From Gryganskiella cystojenkinii (taxonomy: Eukaryota; Mortierellomycota; Mortierellomycetes; Mortierellales; Mortierellaceae), in the NCBI GenBank assembly GCA_015852425.1, contig JAAAIG010000898.1, positions 1 through 15,180 of the forward strand: 15,180 nucleotides of DNA, in the 5' to 3' direction. A program made the translations under genes and the position numbers. Positions 7,744-14,502 of this stretch are shown here, piece after piece; position 1 is the stretch's first letter; every line of letters starts with the position of its first letter. A model generated the notes under the pieces. The model ran no database searches and was not told the origin of the DNA. It saw only the letters and a program-made list of their open reading frames with translations.

Positions 7744-9623
7744 ATGAATGTTTCAAACCAGACTGATACCAAGAGCGAACAGGATCCTCTCAGTATTCCC
7801 GAGATTCTCATCGCCATCGGGCGTTATCTCTCCAAACCAGAGTTGACCGTATGCCTTCGAGTCGCGCGCACCTGGCACAATACACTTGCACAGCTTTTGT
7901 GGTCGCGGTATATATTCTGCCTAGAAGAGAAGGATCTCAACACCGAGTCACATGTCCTCGCCCTCCGAAACCATGCGCACCTGGTCCGTCAACTTGATAT
8001 CTGGTATCGCAGCACGGTTGATTTTTTGTTCATTTTCAAAGAAGAGGACCCACAATGGCAACATCGGCTTCAGGACAATGAAATTATTGCGACGACCCTA
8101 CCACCATTATTATCGAAGTCAACACCGTCATCGCTGCCCATCACATTTCCGAGTCTCACCCACTTGTGTATTCATCAATTCTATTCCGGATTTGACGAAG
8201 AACATACAGACGAAAGAGCCTTGGAATTGTCCATCCGAGGATTCCTCCGGAGGCACCAAGGGACGCTCGTCGATGTAATGATCATGAAAGAGACGACGAC
8301 TTCTCGAGAAATCTTGGAGATTTTGGCCTGTTGTCCGCGACTCGACCAATTGACGGTCAATCATGAGTTGAACGTTTCCAGCAGCGGAGATAATGCTCAG
8401 CATGGAGTGAGCGGCGGTGGAAGAGGTATCGGCGAGGCGGTCGCGATAGATGAGGATCAGTGGCTTGACCAATTCTCACGTTTATGGTCTCGTCTCCGAC
8501 ATGTCTCCCTGAATGGTCAATACGTTCCGGAACAGATGATGGAAGAGTTCACAATGGATAACTCCTGGCTTCACCGGTTTGACCACATGAGTTTCTCAGG
8601 GTCGAGTCGAATCCAGGAACTCCATCTCTGTCATTTTGACGAAGCCGTCTACCCTTCTCAACTCTGGATTATCAAACAGTCCCCGGGACTCAAATATTTG
8701 ACCTGGACGAATCAATGGAGCCACTTGGAAGAAGACGTGACCCGTCTGAGACCCATGCGTGATCTTGCAGAGTTGATCCATCCTCATCATCGACCGCCTG
8801 GTTTCTTTGAACAACTCGAGACGTTAGCCTTACCTTGCATGGACTTTATAAATGAGGATTTCTCGCGGCTGATGGCGTCCTTGGTCGGCCCCCTCTCTGC
8901 TGGGTGGAGTGCCGCCGATCAGGAGAACACGATCATGACCGGAACAAAACCCTAACAGGATTGATCCTCTACGAGACGAATTTCGATTCTGACTCTTGGG
9001 CTGTCATGAAGTCGATCGGACAGTCGTCCTTGTTGTTGACAACACTTCAACAACTAGATCTTTCCGACTGCTATGGTCTTTTGAGCGCCGCGATCCATGA
9101 CATATTATGCTCTCTTCCGAACCTGACGAGCTTTGAGGCCGAGGAATATTGTGAGGGCGATGATGACGGCTCTGACAGGATCAATGTCGATAGCAGTAGC
9201 GGTGGCGATGGCGATGACGATGGTAGTAGCCATAAGAGGATCTGTGACCCGAGGGACTGGGTCTGTTCGCGACTACAAAAATTAGTCCTCAAGATCCGAG
9301 TCCGGACCCCGAAAGCGACAAGCAGGGTTTATCAACGACTTTCAAGGCTGATAGAACTCGAGGTCTTGACTGTGCCGATACTGCGTGGGCTCGACAATAC
9401 CAAGAATCGTGCAGAGTCGATGAAATTGACCCTTAAGCTGGGACTGGATGAATTGAGAGGGCTTCGAAAGTTACAGGATGTGAGCGGCCCTTTAATAGAA
9501 CTCTCTGAGTTGGGAGAACAAGAGGCGAGATGGATGTTAACGTACTGGCGACGTTTGCAAGAGCCATCGAGGACGGACTTGTCGAGAATAGCCGGTGAAC
9601 CTGAATTCGGTCAAGACACATAG
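7744..9623 (+). CDS. F-box/leucine-rich protein 3, interrupted frame (about 609 aa if spliced)
   Basis: Predicted SCF receptor, closest to F-box protein 1. The F-box is at residues 14-55 (PLSIPEILIAIGRYL, then CLRVARTWH and LLWSRYIF). 'WSRLRHVSLNG', 'LWIIKQSPGLKYL' and 'PMRDLAELI' match protein 1 segment by segment. The first frame ends at a TAA at 8953-8955; the conserved remainder ('LILYETNFDSDSW', 'DWVCSRLQKLVLKI', 'ARWMLTYW') continues one frame over to 9623. A 50-nt intron at 8909-8958 restores frame and gives an insertion of only about three residues versus protein 1, but its donor (GTGCCG) is weak and the branch-like CTAAC abuts the AG. A single-base loss near 8946-8952 is the alternative. 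I use the ATG at 7744, because residues encoded from the earlier ATG (7675) come from a pyrimidine-rich leader. The tail runs into a thioredoxin-like relic. Confidence 0.7.
8909..8958 (+). other. Candidate 50-nt intron in F-box gene 3
   Basis: It runs GTGCCG...CCCTAACAG, and removal joins Trp-(A|GA)-Leu in frame as W-R-L. Length 50 (2 modulo 3) is exactly what the frame change requires; the other GT sites nearby (8877, 8884, 8904) do not fit with this acceptor. Against it: a non-consensus donor and essentially no space between the CTAAC branch-like element and AG. A frameshift mutation explains the same data. Confidence 0.4.
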
Positions 9624-10040
9624 TCTCCAAAATATAATCATGAAAAGAGACAATTGGAGGTTCTATTGCTGGTGCTACATTCTGAAGTGCCTCCTACGAG
9701 TAGACCAAATCCAAAAGCGTAGCCACAGTATGGGTAAAAGGCGTAAGGACTCCGCGGCGATACCTTTGACAGAACAAATGCGGTCATATTTTCAAGGATC
9801 GAGAATGCAACACAACCTCATGTTTGACAGATGCTGGTCGATCACCCTATTTAGAGCGAGAATATCCCCGCCTATATAGCGCTCCAGAACGGTCAGGAAA
9901 AGGCACATGCCTTCCTGGAACGGGAGGACCACAAGCTTTGTGAAGGCAGAATGGATCAGATGACGCAGAGATTCAAAAAGGCGTCCCCTGGGTTCTCCTC
10001 GAGTCTCCCTGAAGCCTTCAAGTTTGGACTATTTAAATAA
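9600..10040 (+). pseudogene. Relic of the second thioredoxin-like domain
   Basis: Reading one frame from 9600, the sequence aligns to residues 157-285 of the downstream thioredoxin-like protein. 'PEFGQDT' matches its PEPGC linker, 'DTFDRTNAVIFSRIENAT' matches KTYEQFNRVWFARIEDAT, 'SENIPAYIALQNGQEKAH' matches the cis-proline strand, and 'CEGRMDQMTQRFKKA' matches its C-terminal helix. In-frame stops stand at 9621, 9720, 9735, 9744, 9825 and 9852. The alignment needs only a few small whole-codon gaps, so decay has been mostly by substitution. After the equivalent of the intact protein's last residue, the relic reads on about 18 codons to TAA at 10038-10040. AATAAA signals follow at 10036-10041 and 10063-10068. 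It is closer to domain 2 than to domain 1. Its frame is that of the preceding F-box gene, whose stop is the first relic stop. Confidence 0.85.
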
Positions 10041-10517
10041 AACGTCGAGCTTTTTTCTTTACAATAAAACTTATATTTATTTTTGTGCTGAAGCCGACAG
10101 GAACAAGCTGTCAACAAACGATTACTGATTTAACAGACCGGTTGCAGGCAACTCTGCTTCTGATCAAAAATTGGAAGACCCCAACAACGGCCCTTTTCTG
10201 GGTAGTGAGCACAGCCCAATTTTCTGTTGCAAAGGAGAGGAACTTTCCTTTTTTTTTTTTTTTTGAGTTTTTTAAATACTGCCAAGGGTACTCCTCCTTC
10301 CTCATTTATTTCTTTTCTTCTTTCTTCGCTGTCTTTCTGTTCTATTCCTTCCCCTTTCTGATTTCCTTGGTCAAAGATCTGACAATCATTCATCTCCCTT
10401 TGTCTCACACTCTCACAATCCATTTTTTTTCCAGCATAACAGAAAAGAAAAGGACCTGCACTTCCAGAAACTCGGGTCCCATTTTCTCTCAGCCGTGGAC
10501 TAACTTTGTGAACAAAA
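10041..10517. other. Promoter/leader region of the thioredoxin-like gene
   Basis: This 477-bp stretch holds no recognised gene. It begins with the poly(A) signal at 10063-10068, which may serve the F-box gene or the relic. A T16 run at 10249-10264 and long T/C-rich tracts at 10300-10435 follow. An AT-rich TTTTAAATAC near 10270 is the only TATA-like element seen. The T/C tract ending 'TTTCCAG' near 10428-10434 could also be a splice acceptor in the leader, but I found no convincing donor. Confidence 0.4.
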
Positions 10518-11375
10518 ATGGTGCCTCCACCTCCACCACCCCCTCCCCCACAAGGTTATCCTCAAAACGCCTCTGTGGCCTCTACGTCGACCGAGCCCGA
10601 ACCTGGAGTTAACGCTGACGGGGTCTACTACATCACCTCAGAAGCTCAGTACCGAGCATTTCTTCAGACTCATAAAAGGGCCATTTTTGAATTTTCGACC
10701 AAGGATCCTAGTCGAACACGGTCAACACTCACCCATCATCTCGATTGGCTCTGCAGTAACCACCGTAGTTCACCCAATTCAGTCAAGTTTGCCCGATTTG
10801 AGAACTCGACTCTGCCGCAGTTTCGACAAATCCTCGCCGACAATCGTTTGAATTACGAGAGCCTCCCAACCTTTATCGCTTTTTACAATGGTCAAGAAAA
10901 AGCCCGAGTCAATCTCGAATGGGAGGATCTCGAGAATTGCAAGTCAAGAATCAGTGAGATGAGAACACGACTCCAGTCAATCGTACCTGAACCCGGTTGC
11001 ACCGCCGACGGAGTCTTTGTCATAAAGACCGACGCTCAATATCGAGCATTTCTCAAGAACCATCCAAAGGTCCTGTTTGAGTTTGCATCCACGGAACCCG
11101 ATCGAAAGAACTCTCCACTTTGGCCTCATTTCAGTGCACTCTGTGTAAAGACCTATGAACAGTTCAATCGGGTTTGGTTTGCCAGGATCGAGGACGCAAC
11201 TTTACCTCACTTTCAGCAAATCTTTATCGACAACCGACTCTCGAACGAGACTCTTCCGGTCTACATCGCCTTCCACAACGGACAAGAAAAGGCTCGAGCT
11301 GTCCTCGAATGGGGGGATTATGTGGCCTGCCAGGCAAGGATGGGTCAGATGGCGCAGAGACTCAAAGATGCTTGA
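10518..11375 (+). CDS. Tandem thioredoxin-like domain protein lacking CxxC (285 aa)
   Basis: Two thioredoxin-fold-like domains follow a short N terminus with nine consecutive prolines (residues 3-11). Domain 1 is about 26-152 and domain 2 about 156-283. Matching motifs recur at exactly 130-residue spacing: PEPG at 27/157, AQYRAF at 43/173, FAR at 91/221, TLP at 98/228 and NGQEKAR at 124/254. The fold assignment rests on the pattern 'VLFEF' strand, helix, 'VWFARIED' strand, then 'LPVYIAFHNGQE', which resembles thioredoxin's cis-Pro strand (IPTLLLFKNGE); the prolines are 117 and 247. The redox CxxC after the first strand is absent in both domains, so disulphide exchange is unlikely and a binding or scaffold role is more plausible. 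Each domain keeps one Cys in the helix after strand one (79, 209) and one in the last helix (141, 271). No signal peptide or membrane segment is seen. The start is the first ATG (AACAAAAATGG). Specific function is unknown. Confidence 0.8.
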   Translation: MVPPPPPPPPPQGYPQNASVASTSTEPEPGVNADGVYYITSEAQYRAFLQTHKRAIFEFSTKDPSRTRSTLTHHLDWLCSNHRSSPNSVKFARFENSTLPQFRQILADNRLNYESLPTFIAFYNGQEKARVNLEWEDLENCKSRISEMRTRLQSIVPEPGCTADGVFVIKTDAQYRAFLKNHPKVLFEFASTEPDRKNSPLWPHFSALCVKTYEQFNRVWFARIEDATLPHFQQIFIDNRLSNETLPVYIAFHNGQEKARAVLEWGDYVACQARMGQMAQRLKDA

Positions 11376-11721
11376 ATCGACTTGAAAGCTCGAGGGGGGA
11401 ATTGACAACAAAAAAGAGGCTCAGGAGTTTTCTGTTGTTCTGTTAGTTCTTTAAAGCGGTTATCCCAGTCTCGGTGCCTTTCAAAAACATATCCAAAATA
11501 AAGTTATGTGCTCCGATTATCGAGCAAGGGGATGTTCTCTTCAAATCTGTTCGCCGAATCGGTAACAACCCAAAATAATATGTTCGACGACCGACACGAA
11601 GGGAGCAACGCATATCGTTTCTCAAGTGTATATTGTATATGATGGAAAGTCTACAGTAGTATTAGAGGGTGTCAGGGTATATGGTAAGAGCGGAGGGTAT
11701 ATGTAAAGGCTGCTTCTAAGT
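11376..11721. other. Convergent 3' intergenic region
   Basis: It separates the stops of the thioredoxin-like gene (+) and the first SDR gene (-). AATAAA at 11497-11502 is a suitable + strand poly(A) signal, 122 nt after the stop. No canonical AATAAA serves the - strand gene; AT-rich TGTATATTGTATATGAT around 11626-11642 may act instead. Otherwise nothing is recognised. Confidence 0.5.
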
Positions 11722-12549
11722 CTAGTTGGTGAGGGTGACCTTCTGACCGAAAAACTTCTGGCCACCGGTCTTGATGGTCTCGTGGAAAACCCACTCGCCT
11801 ACGTCCGCGCGACTGATGAAGTATCCGACCTTGGGTTTCTCCTCCGTGCCGACTCGAATCTTTTTCCACCCCTTACCGGTCTTGACACTGTGATCACCGG
11901 TCAACAGACTCGGACGGACCACAACCGCTCCACCAAAGATCTGTCCCGATGCGGTGGTCGGCGCTGAGGCCAAGGTCACTATCTCCTCCATCACCTTCTT
12001 GTCTTTATGAGGAACTGCAAGAGCAACGTGGTAGAAAGTGCGGAAACCAAAAGGAACATCTTGGCGCATATCTGAGACACCGGTGGTTGAAATGACAACA
12101 ATCGAAGGCTTGTAAATGGCGGTCGTAGGGAATGCAGCATAAATCTCCTTGAGTCCTTGAATGATGTTGTTGGTAGCAGTGGCACAGATCTCAGGGTGAT
12201 CAAAGATGAAGGGGGTCTTGAGGCTGAGTTGCGTCCTGGGGGTACCGCCGACACCTGAGATGATCTGAGAAGTGAGTTGATCCTTGTGAAAGAGGACAGC
12301 CTTGATATCAGAAACACTGGCGATATCACCCTTGATGATGGTCAATTGAGAATCGATCTTGGTCTGAGGAATACCCTGTTCGAGAAGCATGGCCACGAGC
12401 TTTGAGGGAGTGCGGGCAAGAGCCGTGGCATGGAAATCAGCGTTCAAGGCATGAACGAGAGCGGCATTAGTGCATCCTCCAGTGGCGCCAAAGAAGGCAA
12501 TAAAGCCAGTGGTGTTCTTGTTGCTGTTGTTGGCGGCGGTGGAAGACAT
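11722..12549 (-). CDS. NAD(P)-binding atypical SDR / NmrA-like protein A (275 aa)
   Basis: Predicted cytosolic NAD(P)-dependent oxidoreductase or nucleotide sensor with a Rossmann fold. 'GFIAFFGATGGCTNAALV' (residues 15-32) is the dinucleotide loop; it reads GATGGCT where GxxGxxG would have a final glycine. 'ATALARTPSKL' (41-51) is the second strand, with an Arg that commonly favours NADP. 'LTIIKGDIAS' (69-78) is the strand with the typical aspartate, and 'SIVVISTTGVSD' (149-160) the strand ending in TTG. 'FYHVALAVPHKDKKVMEEI' (172-190) and 'VVRPSLLTGD' (210-219) match the C-terminal part of the NAD_binding_10/NmrA group. The canonical SDR YxxxK pair is not evident, so catalysis is uncertain and the substrate unknown. 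The start at 12549 follows from a TATA box 130-140 bp upstream and an unstructured 5' UTR; the frame is open further upstream but not protein-like. A paralogue lies at the window's right edge. Confidence 0.8.
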   Translation of the reverse strand: MSSTAANNSNKNTTGFIAFFGATGGCTNAALVHALNADFHATALARTPSKLVAMLLEQGIPQTKIDSQLTIIKGDIASVSDIKAVLFHKDQLTSQIISGVGGTPRTQLSLKTPFIFDHPEICATATNNIIQGLKEIYAAFPTTAIYKPSIVVISTTGVSDMRQDVPFGFRTFYHVALAVPHKDKKVMEEIVTLASAPTTASGQIFGGAVVVRPSLLTGDHSVKTGKGWKKIRVGTEEKPKVGYFISRADVGEWVFHETIKTGGQKFFGQKVTLTN

Positions 12550-12680
12550 ATTTTCAAGTTGGAGACTGTGGTTGAGGTGAGGGTCGTGGGTGAGTTGAAA
12601 CCGTAGAGTTTGTTTTGTTAGTTGTTTGCTGAGTTGCTTGTTGTTGATGATGAGAAAAAAAAAGTGAGGGTACGCCCGTC

Positions 12681-12729
12681 CTTTTATATGCGACGATCGA
12701 AAGATCCGCAATAGCAATTAGGTAAGGGG
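12681..12729 (-). promoter_or_regulatory. TATA box and AGGGG element of SDR gene A
   Basis: On the - strand CATATAAAAGG gives a near-perfect TATA box (TATAAAAG at 12681-12688), about 132 nt upstream of the ATG. AGGGG (+ strand, 12725-12729) lies 36 bp beyond it. AGGGG/CCCCT is the stress response element bound by Msn2/4-type factors in yeasts; whether this fungus uses it is inference. The TATA box supports placing the protein start at 12549, not further upstream. Confidence 0.6.
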
Positions 12730-13272
12730 GAAAGAATTGCCGGGTGCAACAAAGCGTCCTACGCCTCGGTTTCTTGGCACTTCCTTTTTTGGTGAACAAT
12801 GCCCAAATTTATTTTATTTTTTCTTTCTCGACGTCACTTTTAGCCCTTGGCAGGCAGTCACTCGAAAAGGATCAGGATCGAGGATCGTGAACGACCCATG
12901 CTTTAGTTTACGTTCTCTTGGCCCTCGATGTATGCTATTATAGAAAATACTATACGCTTATATTGTATTCCCGCCGGCGCGAAAACGGATCCATCCCGCA
13001 ACATAAACAGGAGGAAAGAAGGGGGAACTACGCGCTGAAGAAAGAAATAGAGAGGGTCTTGGCAGGCATTTACGACACATCTGGTGCGGCAGTAGGTAGG
13101 TAGGCGCTATTGCATTTTATTATATACATTTGTGGGTGCAAGTGCTAAGAATTTGAACAAAAGGGCAAAAAACGAATCATGGCTCTTTTTTCTGAACGTC
13201 GAATCCGGCGGCAGTGGAGATAAATACGCGTGCGAGAGAAAGAGGTGTGCAAAACGATCAGTCGATTTTCAT
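12730..13272. other. Intergenic region between SDR gene A and the LEA-like gene
   Basis: No gene is recognised. AATAAA on the - strand (TTTATT at 13116-13121) lies 152 nt past the stop of the LEA-like gene and probably ends its mRNA. Small features: an inverted repeat TATAG(AAAATA)CTATA at 12939-12954 and three GTAG units near 13092-13104. The rest is mixed sequence, presumably the upstream promoter of SDR gene A. Confidence 0.45.
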
Positions 13273-13683
13273 TCACGCGTTGGGAGCATTGGCCGCTGGT
13301 GCCTTGGCGCCAGTGCCCATCATGGATCCAAACATTCTCTGAGTGCCTTGGATTGCAGCTTGAGCGTTCTGTTGAGCACCTTGAGCGGTGGTCTGGGCCA
13401 CGTTTTGAGCACTCTGGGCTGCGGATTGAGCGGTCTTCTGAGCGGTCGCACCAGCCTGTCCCACACGTTCGGCGACATCAGCCCCGATGTTTTGAGCTTG
13501 ACCCATGAGCCCCTTGGTGGTTTCTTGTACTTGCGTCGATGCCTGACTGGCATATTCACTCGCTCCGGCACCCATCTCTTGGGCTTGAGCGCCTGCCTTC
13601 CTGGCAGCTTGCTCTGTCGAGGTCATGGCCTGACCAGCAAGCTTTCTGCCGGTATCCATGGCGCTGTTGATTGAGGTGTTCAT
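13273..13683 (-). CDS. LEA-like Ala/Gln/Thr-rich 11-mer repeat protein (136 aa)
   Basis: A small hydrophilic protein resembling group 3 late-embryogenesis-abundant or hydrophilin proteins, which protect proteins and membranes during drying, heat or cold. Four 11-residue units are visible: 77-87 (AGATAQKTAQS), 88-98 (AAQSAQNVAQT), 99-109 (TAQGAQQNAQA) and 110-120 (AIQGTQRMFGS). They approximate xAQxxQxxAQx. Upstream, 'ARKAGAQAQEMGAGASEYAS' (28-47) and 'QVQETTKGLMGQAQNIGADV' (51-70) show the same Ala/Gln/Gly-rich, weakly amphipathic character. The C terminus is an Ala/Pro tail. There is no signal peptide or membrane segment. The start at 13683 has a good context (AACAATG) and a TATA box 100 nt upstream; the frame stays open above, but that sequence is promoter. 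Function is inferred from repeat pattern and composition only; simple low-complexity convergence is possible. Confidence 0.72.
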   Translation of the reverse strand: MNTSINSAMDTGRKLAGQAMTSTEQAARKAGAQAQEMGAGASEYASQASTQVQETTKGLMGQAQNIGADVAERVGQAGATAQKTAQSAAQSAQNVAQTTAQGAQQNAQAAIQGTQRMFGSMMGTGAKAPAANAPNA

Positions 13684-13782
13684 TGTTGTTATGGGGGGAG
13701 GGGATATATTCCGTGCGTGTTGGAGCGAGGATGTCAATGAAAGAGCTATAACGATGAAAGAAAGAGATTGTTTTTGTTCTTC

Positions 13783-13849
13783 TTTTATAAAGGGTGACGA
13801 TGGAAAGTAAGGACTCCCAAAGGCTGGAAGAAAATTGTAACCAAAGGGG
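13783..13849 (-). promoter_or_regulatory. TATA box and AGGGG element of the LEA-like gene
   Basis: TATAAAAG on the - strand at 13783-13790 lies 100 nt upstream of the ATG. AGGGG (+ strand) at 13845-13849 lies 54 bp further out. A hairpin-like GAAGC(TTTTT)GCTTC follows at 13855-13869. A second AGGGG at 13700-13704 falls in the 5' UTR. The TATA box is convincing; calling AGGGG a stress element is inference, although it suits an LEA-like product. Confidence 0.55.
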
Positions 13850-13869
13850 TAATGGAAGCTTTTTGCTTC

Positions 13870-14502
13870 TACTGAGTCTTCCAGAGCAATATCGAACTCC
13901 CCAGTAGCTTGATCATGTCGGTCGCATTCTTCTTCTGCTATACAGTCCTGTCCGGGAGGCGAAACTCGAAGGGGTTTACTTTTGTCCTCTTCTTTTTCTG
14001 GTTCACGCTCACGAATCGGCAAAATAAGCGAATTTCTTTGTTCTCACACTGCTCTACTGTTACCAAAGCATTCGCTCTCGGCGTACTGCACCATGCAAAG
14101 ACAATGAGAGGGAAGACACACAGGAAAAAATTATGCGCCTCCTGCAGTCCGATTTTCTTTATCAAGAAGGAAGAGGGAGAGATTTACAAAGTCACTTTCC
14201 TTCTACGTGTGCATCGCACGGACCAAAATAACATACATTCGCATCCACGTACACACAAGAATCAACGAAAAAGAGGGAGGAAAGACACATGAAAAGGAGA
14301 CGTATGCAAGGGACGCCTGGCGCATTTATCCCCATGTTTGACTTGTTTGAAGTTCATGTTCCCATTGTGCTTAGCATAATGGCAGTCGGAAAGCAATGAT
14401 GAACGTGTCTCCATTACTACTATTATTATGCACACTAGGATCTCTAAGATAATAGAGGAGGGGTATATTCTTTTTTATTTCGCTTCTTTTTTTTCTTTTG
14501 TT
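13870..14502. other. Intergenic region between the LEA-like gene and SDR gene B
   Basis: No gene is supported. - strand AATAAA (TTTATT at 14474-14479) lies 24 nt beyond the stop of SDR gene B. Purine-rich + strand sequence at 14100-14300 and a short TAC/TAT trinucleotide run at 14414-14429 are the only textures noted. Open frames here have low-complexity Lys/Arg/Phe composition typical of non-coding DNA. Confidence 0.45.

Noticed and set aside
8944..8955. Programmed -1 ribosomal frameshift at ACAAAACCCTAA in F-box gene 3
   Set aside because: The zero-frame codons are ACA AAA CCC, which do not form an X XXY YYZ slippery heptamer, and no downstream pseudoknot was apparent.
10249..10264. T16 homopolymer as a possible transposon poly(A) tail in reverse
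   Set aside because: No target-site duplication or element body was seen next to it; T-runs are common in the T/C-rich leaders throughout this window.
13196..13215. tRNA T-loop-like CGAATCC
   Set aside because: No acceptor stem, anticodon arm or D-loop could be folded around it; the match is limited to a few bases.
13273..13674. 180-codon + strand frame opposite the LEA-like gene, with Leu/Ser repeats
   Set aside because: Its repetitiveness is the mirror of the 11-mer repeats on the - strand, which have the TATA box, poly(A) signal and good start context.
13684..14022. 113-residue N-terminal extension of the LEA-like protein
   Set aside because: This stretch contains the TATA box and AGGGG element, and its translation lacks the repeat composition of the body, so it is promoter and leader, not coding.
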